A stretch of 64,000 nt of DNA from Congeria kusceri (lineage: Eukaryota; Mollusca; Bivalvia; Myida; Dreissenidae): contig CM051040.1 of the NCBI GenBank assembly GCA_027627225.1, positions 30,609,634 to 30,673,633 on the forward strand, in the 5' to 3' direction. The notes under the pieces are model-generated. The model was not told where the DNA came from, searched no databases, and saw only the letters and a program-made list of their open reading frames with translations. The translations under genes and the position numbers were made by a program. Of this stretch, positions 1 through 16,098 are shown piece by piece. The stretch's first letter is position 1; each line of letters starts with the position of its first letter.

Positions 1-373
1 GACAATATAACTTGAAAACAGACAGATAAACACAAACATGACAAAGAAAACACTAAAACATAGAATAAATCAACAGATATGGGTGTTGAAGTACATGGAT
101 ATGGTAATTAACTTTATCGGGTTGTTTTTAATTTATGTCAAAATGTCTGTTGTAAGATCGTATATGGACACTTTAAGAAAATGACCATTAAAATGTGAAC
201 TAAGTAATTTATGCAATTAAAACGACAGCCCGCCAAAAGACTATTATTTGAACAGCATTACTAATGTTACTATCACTGTCAACTTGTCTCACCTTGTTTT
301 CATGCAATGACAGCTCAGGATATACTTCCCCCTGAAATTGAACTCAAGTAGTAAGATAACCAACAACTCACAT

Positions 374-632
374 AGCCAGGGGCGTGGAAATCCTATGCCC
401 GACTTGCCAGACGTGGGTAAGTTAAATATCATATTATTAATTTATTATATACTAATACATTTGAATAACAAATTGTGTTTTATTTATTATTGAATGAAAA
501 AAATATCAGGAAACCTGGAATAAAAAGCATATTTTTATTTTGACAAGTGACTGTTGATTGCGGACAAGTTGATTTCTGAAATGAACTTTGTCCATGGACA
601 AGTAAACAACTTGGTATTTCCACACCCCTTCT
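374..632. repeat. short inverted-repeat element (MITE-like)
   Basis: The two ends are inverted copies of each other: a GGGGCGTGGAAAT-type end near 377 and its complement, ending in CCACACCCC, near 629. The interior is AT-rich and has no open frame. The size and structure fit a non-autonomous DNA element. No clear target duplication was found. Confidence 0.55.
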
Positions 633-961
633 CAGCTGCTACTGAGCTGGTTTTCACTGTAACTCAGTAATGAGTTCATGCAAGCTGTTGAAACCAAAAT
701 TCCATGATTTTTCAATTTTTCATGACACTGCCAAGTTTTCCATGATACTATCTGACCATACTTAGGTCAAAATAGTACACTTGATCTACATAATAAAATA
801 AAAGTATTTATGTATGCACCCTGTAGAACCGAATAGAATGGCTCCTAGAGCTGCAATACATGTCTGTCCATCATGACGCTCTTGATTTTGATTTTTTGTT
901 TGATTATATTTCAATAGATTTGATCATTTTTATATGCATTTCAAGCATACTTTTCAACCTT

Positions 962-1135
962 CCATGACAATATTTGAAAAAATGATTTGTCCATGATAAA
1001 ATCCAAATTATCAAAATTCCATGATTTTTCCATGATAAATCCAAATTATCAAAATTCCATGATTTTTCCATGATAAAATCCAATTTATCAAAATTCCATG
1101 ATTTTTCCAGACAAAGCTCATTTTCCATGACTTTT
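962..1135. repeat. short tandem repeat of a CCATGATTTTTCC motif
   Basis: Three imperfect copies of a unit of about 39 bases, each holding AAATTCCATGATTTTTCC, run from about 990 to 1110, with looser copies on both sides and near 700-750. It lies in the intron after exon 7 of the alanyl-tRNA synthetase gene. Open frames here only reflect the repeat. Confidence 0.6.
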
Positions 1136-1280
1136 CAAGATCTGTGCAAACCCTGTCGGTACTATCTTGAAACAAAGACATACAGTAAAGTGCAGGGGTC
1201 ATGTTTAAATGTCTGCCTATCAACTGCACACACACCTGGAAAGTACATGTATCATGCAAGTGAATCGACAATATCATTAC

Positions 1281-5893
<4,613 letters not shown>

Positions 5894-6610
5894 GTCAGTG
5901 CTTTTAAAACAACAGTTAGTCCGAAAAATAACGTCCGAAATTTATATTAGGTTGTTTAATAAAGGATTTTCAAACGACAAATAAAGTGCACATAGTTTGT
6001 TTGGTGCCAGTGTTGTGACAGGAACGATTTACGATGCTTCTGTAAGCATATTCCAGAATGACACAATGTTATAATCGTGTAAAATGACTTTTAAATAACG
6101 CCCTTTAAGGCTTTAGCACTTTCTCCTACAAGTGCAAGTCAGAGTAATCGTTCCTGAAAAAAGGGTTACATGCCATCAAATTCTTAACATTACGATCCGA
6201 AATATACCCGTTGTATTTGAGTTAAACATAATAAAACCATTTAAACTATAAAATGTGTGTGCTAGGACAATCAATTTTAACTGGACAGATTTAATCTGAA
6301 TGACGGTTTACTGCACACACACACCATAATTTACATGTTGATTTGGAGAACGACTCTTTTCCATTGTCGAGATAAGTCACTGTGGCCATAGGTGACTTTT
6401 AATCCATAGTCAAGTGCATGATTTTAGGCTATATACTACTAAATTATAAAATAACTTTGATCTGGAGTAAGGACTATTATTTATATTAATATCTACGAAT
6501 TAATATCAATCCACTAATAATAGTTGACACATTGGCATTATTTATTTTCAAATAAACACCTAAATAAATAAATGCTTCAAATATGTATAACTAGAGTAGA
6601 TTGCTAGTTT
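5894..6610. other. AARS2 upstream region
   Basis: Sequence just upstream of the AARS2 start on the minus strand. It must hold the promoter, but I see no clear TATA box or other defined motif. The part from about 6360 already has weak similarity to the satellite that begins near 6615. Confidence 0.3.
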
Positions 6611-6614
6611 TATG

Positions 6615-8478
6615 GGAATATTTGCATATCAGGTGACCTTTGGCGATTTTATGAGAAAAGACGCATATCAAGTAACCTATGGGTACATAAAAGGGCGATT
6701 TCTATGATAATTTACGTAAATTAAGTGCCCTGTGGCCACAGTAAATGGCCATTTCTATGTGAATATAAGCACATCCAGTGGACTATCGCGGCAGTAAATG
6801 ATCATTTCTATGATAATATACGCACATCAAGTGGTCTATGGCCACAGTAAACGACAATTTCTATTATAATATACTTAAATTAAGTGACACATGGCCACAA
6901 TAAATTGACATTTCTTTTTTAATATAAGCATATCCAGTGGCCTATTGCCACAGTAAATGGCCATTTTTTTATAATATAGACACACCCAGTGGCCTATGGC
7001 CACAGTAAATGGCCATTTCTATGATAATATACGCACATCCAATGACCTATGGCCATAGTAAATGGCCATTTCTATGATAATATACACACATCCAGTGACC
7101 TATGGCCTCAGTAATTGGCCATTTCTATGATAATATACACACATCCAGTGACCAATGGCCACAGTAAATGGCCATTTCTATGATAATATACGCACATCCA
7201 GTGGCCAATGGCCACAGTAAATAGCCAGTTCTATGTGAATATACGCACATTCAGTTGCTATGGCCACAGTAAATGGCCATTTCTATGTGAATATACGCAC
7301 ATCCAGTGGTTTATGGCCACAGTAAATGGCCATTTATATGATAATCTACGAACATCCGGTGGCCTATGGCCACAGTAAATGGCCATTTATATGATAATCT
7401 ACGCACATCCAGTGACCTATGACCACATTAAATGACCATTTGTTTGATAATATACACACTTCCAGTGACCTATGGCCACAGTAAATGTCCAGTTCTATGA
7501 TAATATACACACAACCAGTGGCCTATTGCCACAGTAAATGTCCATTTCTATGATAATATACATACATCCAGTGGCCTATGGCCACAGTAAATGGCCATTT
7601 CAATGTCAATATACGCACATCCAGTGGCCTATGGAAACAGTAAATGACCATTTCTATGATAATATATGCACATCCAGTGGCCTATGGCCACAGTACATGT
7701 CAATTTTTATGACAATATACGCACATCCAGTGTCCTATGGCCACAGTAAATCACCATTTCTATGATAATACACGCACATCCAGTGGCATATGGCCACAGT
7801 AAATGGCTATTTCTATGATAATATACGCACATCCAGTGGCCTATGGCTACAGTAAATGGCCAGTTCTATGATAATATACGCACATCCAGTGGCCTATGGC
7901 CGCAGTAAATGGCCATTTCTATCATATTATACACACATCCAGTGGCATATGGCCACAGTAAATGGTCAATACTATGATACTATACACACATCCAGTGGCC
8001 TATGTCCACAGTAAATGGCCTTTTTAATGATAATATACGCACATTCAGTGGCCTATGGCCACAGTAAATTGCCATTTCCATGTGAATATACGCACATCCA
8101 GTGGCCTATGGCCACAGTAAATGGCCATTTCTATGATGATATACGCACATCCAGTGGCCTATGGCCACAGTAAATGATCATTTCTATGATGATGTACGCA
8201 CATCCAGTGGCCTATGGCCACAGTAAATGGCCATTTCTATGATAATATACGCACATCCAGTGATCTATGGCCACAGTAAATGGCCATTTCTATAATAATA
8301 TACGCACATTCAGTGACTTATGGCCACAGTAAATGGCCATTTCTATGATAATATACGCACATCCATTGACCTATGGCAACAGAAAAGGCCATTTCTATGA
8401 TAATATACGTACATCCAGTGACCTATGGCCACAGTAAATGGCCATTTCTATGATAATATACGCGCATCCGGTGACCTA
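6615..8478 (+). repeat. 53-bp satellite array A (about 35 units)
   Basis: Tandem units of about 53 bases, consensus opening ATCCAGTGGCCTATGGCCAC and followed by AGTAAATGGCCATTTCTATG and an AT-rich TATACGCAC end. Units are most regular in the middle (7140-8460) and decay toward the left edge. The unit contains small palindromes (TGGCC-TAT-GGCCA, AATGGCCATT). Array B at 12201-14708 is the same unit in the opposite orientation. An open frame at 7538-7765 is only the repeat read in phase. Confidence 0.95.
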
Positions 8479-8771
8479 TATATTGTGCACAGGAAGGGGT
8501 TCTTAAACAAGTTAATGTTCACTAAGCAGACTCTAGCATACATGTTGGGCTAAAAGGAAAAGAAGGAAAGAGAGCTGCATCGGATTATATTTTTAGTTTA
8601 AAATCCGTTGACTAGTTGGTATTAAATCAATTATTTATTTTTATTAACATCATTTATTGTCAATAAACATTATTGCGGCAAATAATATCAAAATAGCTAT
8701 GTCTGTCTGGTTAAAATGTGTTGCATACTTTGTCATAATAGCGTACCCAGTTGATACAGATAAATGTTTCT

Positions 8772-9270
8772 AAACAAGATGGTCAAAGTGTTCGTTGTCG
8801 CTCACCTAAGTATAAATAAAGTTCACCAACAACTAACTATTTGTAAACAATATTTGGTTATCTCCGCTCACTATTTGGTTGTCTCCCCTTACATAAAAAA
8901 TAACATTTTCTCACTAACTATAATTAGTAATCGACATTAAGTGAGATCATAACAAGACTGTGGCAAGACATAGAAGAAAACCAAAAGTAAAAGAAAATAG
9001 AATGTGTTTTAAACAAAAACATATATCGTGTCTAATAACTCATATGAGCGGACCAATATGCCTATATAATATCTGACAATTTGTAACATACCCTTTCAAT
9101 GTTCAGACATGCGGTTGGGAAGCAGCTTTCAGCTTCATGGATAAATGCCTTGATGATTATTGTTCATGTTGTTAAAAGTAATTTTAATGACGACGGACGA
9201 CGAACAATGGACGCCGGACAGTGATGACCACTATATCTCACCCTTGAGCAATTTGGCTCAGGTGAGCTTA
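8772..9270. repeat. CTCACCT/AGGTGAG inverted-repeat element, short form
   Basis: Begins near CGCTCACCTAAGTA and ends with GGCTCAGGTGAGCTTA. Its right part has GACGACGGACGACGAACAATGG-like text. The ends resemble those of the 2.6-kb element at 39640-42222, so this is probably a shorter or older family member. It has no open frame. Confidence 0.5.
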
Positions 9271-11220
9271 ATACCTTATAAACAACAAAAATGTTATTGA
9301 AGAGGTTATTTATGCCACACAGTGAATCTTCTTTATGAACGGAAATAAATAATTAACAAAAACAGATAACCGTTTTAGTAGGTCAAAGGGATAGTCATAG
9401 AGACCATAAATATAGTTCATATCTTACATATATGTAACTGTCAACATAATAATTTATAAAACTCATACTTTAGTTGTTATTTTAGGCATAGTATGCATAT
9501 GTGTAGAGTATTTTAGGCTTCCAATGTCATAAAACAAGTTAGGTAGTTAATATATTGTTCCTTTTACTTAGATGAGAACAAACAAACTGCTAGGCTCTCG
9601 GGAAAAAAAACTAACATAATTTTTAACACTTTTGAATACAATAGTGTAAAGCAAAATATTGCATGCATTATCAGGGTTGATAGCTATTTACTTACTATAT
9701 TAGTTTCCCAGTCTATTGTTGCACGGTAAATATATTACTAAAAACCACACGCACATCTGTCTGTCATTGTCTTATATATACTTCAAATTAATTCAATAGG
9801 TTATCATACAGTGTCATGTTTTTCCTATATACAAACACCAAAACATGGGCGTATTAATGCAATATATTGTTGTACAAAACGACAGATCTATTATGAATAA
9901 ACAGACAGTGCAGTATGTATTATGTAATAATAATATAGAAATATATAGACATTTTCAACAATAATAATAATGAAATTAAGAACGTATACAGTTACAGAAA
10001 TAACTTTTCATTTTATCAATTATTAAAATGTATAGAAAATATACTTCTATATGTTGATGTTGCATTTAAATAAATAAAGCAGACAATTAAAATAAGTAAT
10101 AGTTGTAATAATTAATACTATCATATACACAAATAATGCCATACATGTATTTTTAAACTGCTAGGAGTATGAACATATAATATTTCACAGTAAACATCAG
10201 ACACTATTTCTCAAATTCACAATTTGTGTGGCTGCTCCATTAAAGGTTGAACAGCGCACCATTGAAGCATGTGAGCATAAAACAAATTTATACAAATATA
10301 CGCTATAATGTTGGTTCTTAACTCTATGTACCTGTGGAAACTGTGTTTTGTCCCATAGTGAAATGTATAAAAATTAAGCGCATATGTAAGTCCCACATTA
10401 ATTCACAACTGATCCATGTCTACAAGTACTGTAAGTGTGAAGAAATCAGTTTTGGAGACTCTGACCTTGTAATTTATTCTTTGTCTTCCCGCATGTGAAG
10501 TAAAAATGACACACCTAATGCATTAATGCATTTTCACTGATTTGATTACTAACTTGAATATCTTTTTAAAGTTGTTATCATTTTGTTCTTGGATATTTGA
10601 ATATGATACGTTTAGTTGTCTGAAAATAGAGTGAAAAAGCAGGTTAGCTGCTGATCCAGTTATCACCTATACATAAAGTACATAACATGAACTAACATGT
10701 GTTCAGTCCATCGGCAAGTGCTTTCAGTAAGGTTTTCGTTCCTTCGGTATGTGTCAATAAAGCATTAGCCTATTCATAGGAGCATGACTTCACCTGTAAA
10801 ATTACACAATGTTAAAATTTGATAGAAGTGATGTGTTAACGGTCAGGCAAGTGTTGCATTCTTTTTTTTAATCTACGTAAAACACACTTAGAACAGTGAA
10901 TATTTAATAAAAATCTTAATCTACGAGCAGAGAATTACAGATTTTATGAAACAAGATACAGACACATGATAACTCGATTTTTTGGAATATAATGTATGCT
11001 TTAAATAAAATCTGAAACAAGAGTACTTTTTACAAAAATAATTCACTAAGCTTCTCATTGTTTAACAAACCATTTCACAATCTTCAGTTATTGATGAAAC
11101 AACTTTGATACATTTTCTTATTCTTTTAGAAATTAATACCACTTACATATCCTTCAGAGCCGAATAGGTTTTCAGTTGACTAACAAATAATATATGATTT
11201 TTAAATATAATCGCTTTTAG
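9271..11220. other. AT-rich spacer between satellite arrays
   Basis: No exon-like open frame, RNA gene or clear repeat was found. The stretch is very AT-rich and is the inner spacer between the two inverted satellite arrays. Confidence 0.4.
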
Positions 11221-12200
11221 TAGGGATGGGACCGAATATTCGAATATCGGATAATATTCGAATATAAAAAAACGAATACGAATATTCGATTTTCAAATTT
11301 ATTTAAAGAACAAAATTTATTTTAAAAACTCATTTTTGTCCCAGTTATACATAGTTATAATTTGACTCGTTTACATGTTATTTAACACCATTGATACCCT
11401 ATGCGCAGTGGGAGATAACAGATTAAGCAAACGGACCCTAAGAAGAGACCGATATTTGCGCAGTTTGTACGGAACATTATTTGGGTGCTAAACTGAAGCT
11501 AATTGGAGACCGATGTTTTCACGCTGACGCTAATTGGAGACAAATGTTTGAACAATGTATGGTGCATTATGCGGTTTAGGTGTTACTATTAATTTAATTT
11601 CATTCCTTTAATTAGCGGTGCATTAACAACAACATTTTTCATGCCGACTTTAAAGAATTTATTCGCTCAACATAACAAAAAAAAATGAGTAAAACAGCAC
11701 CGGTATAATTTTTTATATTCGAATATTATCCGATATTCGAATATTCTATGTGTTTCCCGATTAATCTCAAAGTCTTCTCGTTCATTAACGTGTTTATTGA
11801 ATTGAATTGAATTGAATTGAATTGACAGATTACTTTGTGTATTGGGTGTCTGTTTTGCTATGTTTGAAGTGTATAGATCTGTTTTACTATTAATTAATGT
11901 ATGACAAAGTAAATGATGCGAAATAAAATCTAAGAACTGTTTTCTATGTTGTTTTATTATGATATCAATGAATCTGATGATGATGATGATTGATGATTGA
12001 TGGAAAAATTTGTCATCAATTCATAGAGTCGAAAACGATAAGAACTGTTTTTAACGACACATTCATTCGTTTACCTATTATACATCCTGCATAAATAAAC
12101 AAAGACTCGGACATTTAAAAAAACGGACGAATATTCGAATAGTATTCGAATATTGGATTTGAATATTCGAATAGCGTTTTGGTATTCGTTGCCATCCCTA
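11221..12200. mobile_element. inverted-repeat DNA transposon remnant (TAGGGATGG ends)
   Basis: The ends are TAGGGATGGG and CCATCCCTA, each followed inward by clustered GAATATTCGAATA motifs, so the termini are inverted copies. A second, perfect inverted pair of about 36 bases lies inside, at about 11233-11268 and 11716-11752. A GAATT pentamer run is at about 11800-11825. No transposase frame is left. The short CCATCCCTA ends suggest a hAT-like element, but a clean 8-base target duplication is not visible. The right end abuts satellite array B exactly. Confidence 0.65.
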
Positions 12201-14708
12201 CTTTATATGCGTATATTCACATAGAAATCGTCCTTTACTGAGGCCATAGGTCACTTTATATGCGTATATTCACATAGAAAACGTCCTTTACTGTGGCCAT
12301 AGGTGACTTGAGATGCGTATATTCACATAGAAATCGCCTCTGGCTCTGGTCATGGGCTTTTTTATTTACGTATAATCTGAAATCGCCATTGTCTGTGGCC
12401 ATAGGTCACTGGATGTGCGTATATTATCATAGAAATGCCCATTTACTGTGGCCATAGGTCACTGGATATGCGTATATTCACATAGAAATGGCCATTTACT
12501 GTGGCCATAGGCCACTGGATCTGCGTATAGTGTCATTTTAATGGCCATTTACTATGTCCATAGGCCACTGGATATTTACTATGGCCATAGGCCACTGGAA
12601 ATGCGTATATTATCATAGAAATGGCCATTTACTGTGGCCATAGGCCACTGGATGTGCGTATATTATTATAGAAATGGCCATTTACTGTGACCATAGGTAG
12701 CAGGATGTGCGTATATTCAAATAGAAATGGCCATTTACTGTGGCCATAGGCCACTGGATGTGCGTATATTGTCATAGAAATGGCCATTTACTGTGGCCAT
12801 AGGTCACTGGATGTGCGTATATTATTATAGAAATTACCATTTACTTTAGCCATAGGTCGCAGGATGTACGTATATTCTCATAGAACTAGCCATTTACTGT
12901 GGCCATAGGCCACTGGATCTGCGTATGGTGTCATTTTAATGGCCATTTACTGTGGCCATAGGCCACTGGATATACGTATGTTATCATTGAAATTGCCATT
13001 TACGCTGGATGTGCGCATATAATCATAGAAATGGCCATTTACTGTGGCCATAGGACACTGGATGTGCGTATATTATCATAGAAATGACCATTCACTGTGG
13101 CCATAGGCCACTGGATGTGCGTATATTATCATAGAAATGGCCATTTACTGTGGCCATTGTCCACTGGATGTGCGTATTTTATTATAGAAATTGTCATTTA
13201 CTGTGGCCATATGCCACTGGATGTGCGTATATTCACATAGAAATGGCCAGTTACTGTGGCCGTAGGCCACTGGATGCGCGTATATTATCATAGAACTGGC
13301 CATTTACTGTTGCCATATGCCACTGGATGTGCGTATATTCACATAGAACTGGCCATTTACTGTGGCCAAAGGCCACTTGATGTGCGTGTATTATCAAAGA
13401 ACTGGCCATTTACTGTGGCCATAGGACACTGGATGTGCGAATATTCACATAGAAATTACCATTTACTGTGGCCATATGCCACTGGATGTGCATATATTAT
13501 CATAGAAATGGTCATTTACTGTGGCCATAGGCCACTGGATGTGCGTATATTATCATAGAAATTGACATTTATTGTGGCCATAGACCACTGGATGTGTGTA
13601 TATTATCATAGAAATGGCCATTTACTGTTTCCATAGGCCACTGGATGTGTGTATATTATCATAGAAATGGCCATTTACTGTGGCCATAGGTCACTGGATG
13701 TGCGTATAGTATCATAGGAATGGCCATTTACTGTGGCCATAGGCCACTGGATGTGTGTATAATACTGTATATTGTCAAAAAATGGCCATTTACTGTGGCC
13801 ATTGGTCACTGTATGTGCGTATATTATCATAAGAATGGCCATATACTGTGGCCATAGGTCACTTTATATGCGTATATTCAGATAGAAATCGTCCTTTACT
13901 GAGACCATAGGTCACTTTATATGCCTATATTCACACAGAAAACGTCCTTTATTGCGGCCATATGTGACTTGAGATGCGTATATTCACATAGAACTCGCCA
14001 TTTGCTCTGGTCATGGGCCTTTTTATTTACGTATATTCTGATAGAAATCGCCATTGTCTGTGGCCATAGGTTACTGTATGTGCGTAAATTATTATAGAAA
14101 TGGCCATTTACTGAGGCCATAGGTCACGTGATGTGCTTATATTCACATAGAAATGGCCATTTACTGTGGCCATAGGCCACTGGATGTGCGTATATTGTGA
14201 TAGAAATCGCCATTTACTGTGGCCATAGGCCACTGGATGTGCGTATATTATCATAGAAATGGCCATTTACTGTGGTCATAGGCCATTGGATGTGCGTATA
14301 TTATTATAGAAATTACCATTTACTGTGACCATATGCCACTGGATGTGCGTTTATTTAGATAGAAATGGCCATTTACTGTGGCCATAGGCCACTGGATGTG
14401 CGTATATTATCATAGAAATGGCCTTTTACTGTTGCCATAGGTCACTGTATGGGCGTATATTATCATGAAAATGGCCATTTACTGTGGCCATAGGTCACTT
14501 TATATGCGTCTATTCACATAGAAATCGTCCTTTACTGTGGCCATAGGTGACTTGAGATGCGTATATTCACATAGAAATCGCCATTTGCTCTGGTCATGGG
14601 CCATTTTATTTACGTATGTTCTGATACAAATCGCCATTTGCTGTGGCCATAGGCCACTTTATTATCATAGAAATTGCCCTTTACTGTGGCCGTATGTGAC
14701 TTTATATT
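12201..14708 (-). repeat. 53-bp satellite array B (about 47 units, inverted to array A)
   Basis: The unit is the reverse complement of array A (GTGCGTATATTATCATAGAA, then ATGGCCATTTACTGTGGCCA). A distinctive degenerate block with TTTATATGCGTATATTCACA, TGCTCTGGTCATGGGC and TTTTATTTACGTATA occurs three times, near 12200-12400, 13855-14070 and 14490-14650. The array therefore has a higher-order structure. Small open frames (e.g. 13256-13558) are the repeat read in phase. Confidence 0.95.
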
Positions 14709-14713
14709 ACTGT

Positions 14714-14925
14714 TGTAATGTTGCTTTGATGTTGTTTGTATGTATCTAGACCCTTAGAGGGATGGCTAATACACAAGACCCAACAGGGATTGATTTTCTG
14801 ACACGTTTATTCACTACCGCTATCAGAGAGCAACTAACTACAAAACAAGCATACAGAATACTGCCAGCTTCTATTCGCTGAGCGGGGCAGTAGGCGGAGC
14901 TTATCAGGCATCGCTGACCATTACA
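14714..14925. mobile_element. solo LTR with 5-bp target duplication
   Basis: A 212-base insert starts TGTAATG and ends CATTACA, the TG...CA form with 7-base inverted ends typical of LTRs. It is flanked on both sides by ACTGT (14709-14713 and 14926-14930). After the right copy the satellite text continues (GGCCATAGGTGAT), so the insert split a satellite unit. No primer-binding site or internal domain follows, so it is a solo LTR. The size fits small Ty3/gypsy-type LTRs; that placement is inference. Confidence 0.85.
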
Positions 14926-14930
14926 ACTGT

Positions 14931-15621
14931 GGCCATAGGTGATTGGCTGTTAAAAAATAAATAATGTTAATGCGTCAATTGCTTATTGTTATAATTGAAT
15001 TATTTCTTACATTTAATATAAAATATCATTCTTATTCCAGATCATTGTGTATTGTAGTGGTTTGATGCGGAATTCAGAAGCTAACTATGGCTAATTTAGA
15101 CGCTATTTATGGCCATAGTGATAGGCTCGACTATTGCCGTCTCATCTATGGAAATGAGTGTTTCTCGTTGATTTGTAGTTGTCAAGCAGAAAGCCGGTTT
15201 GCGAAAATTACAACTAAATGATTTATCGATGCAGTTTGACACGGTTTGACACATTCACTGGACTTGTAACATTCCAGGGTGTTGTGTGGAAATTGTCGCA
15301 TGCTCGTTGTGGTAATTTTATTTTTTTCACCAGTATGAAGTTTCGATGTATTTTCAGTGGCAAAGCTGGGTTATTAATTCGAATATGATAAACCTAGCCT
15401 CTACAAGTGATGAGTATTTGTATCATGGTCTGCCTTACATAACTTTCTTTATGTGCTATTACACTAATAATATTGTCTTAAAATATCTCCTGGTGTAAAA
15501 GTGGACATTGGATCATTATGTTGAAGTAGTTTTTTGTTTTAAATTACTTTGATTTTTCAAATGCAATACTGCTCTCAATATTCTTACTTCATATGTGTGC
15601 ACTACATTTGATTTGTGTACT
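14931..15621. other. unannotated spacer
   Basis: The first 20 bases are residual satellite. The rest has no exon, RNA gene or repeat that I can recognise. Confidence 0.35.
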
Positions 15622-16098
15622 TAAAGGGACCTGTTCACAGATTGTCAAATTGATAATTTTCAAAAATTTCCTGTTCACGGATTGTCAAATTGATAATTTT
15701 CAAAAATTTTGTTATATATCCCTAAACAAGCGAAAGAACACGACTGACAAAGAAATATATTGGAAATATAGTGTTGTTTTTAGAAAACCATCAATTGAAG
15801 AGGATAAAATTATAAAGCATTTGTAACGCTTTTCATCGATATTTTGAAAAACACATGTATAACTTACATAGGCTAGCGTTTAAAGTTCTCTTAAATGATT
15901 GAAAGTCAGAATGGCCAAGTGGTTAGCGCAATAGACTTTTGATCCCTGCAGTCGTACCTTCGAGTCCTGGCTAAGGCGAATTTTGTAATCATATATTTTT
16001 TCTTTATATAATATGTGTTTTTGATTAGTCCAATTGCTTTAGTTTATGCAGTTAAGACATTAAATGAAATTTTTCGAAAATATGGACAAGTTCCTTTA
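15622..16098. mobile_element. inverted-repeat element carrying a tRNA-like segment, copy 1
   Basis: The ends are TAAAGGGACCTGTTCAC and, complemented, AAGTTCCTTTA, so they are inverted. Near the left end a 38-base piece (CTGTTCACAGATTGTCAAAT...) is doubled. At about 15903-15975 lies a tRNA-like stretch with an A-box-like TGGCCAAGTGGTTAGCGC and a B-box-like CTTCGAGTCC, of Ser/Leu type. Copies lie at 47313-47709 and, as a left part only, 53299-53440. Confidence 0.75.

Noticed and set aside
1..1260. Further AARS2 exons downstream of exon 7
   Set aside because: No stretch on the minus strand resembles the expected next part of the protein. The region is filled by a MITE and a short tandem repeat, so the next exon is probably beyond the window edge.
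7538..7765. Open frame within the 53-bp satellite
   Set aside because: Repeat translated in phase, no independent coding evidence. The same applies to 13256-13558, 13917-14120 and 14537-14749.
6615..8478. CRISPR-like array
   Set aside because: The units are contiguous with no unique spacers, and the genome is clearly eukaryotic with spliced genes.
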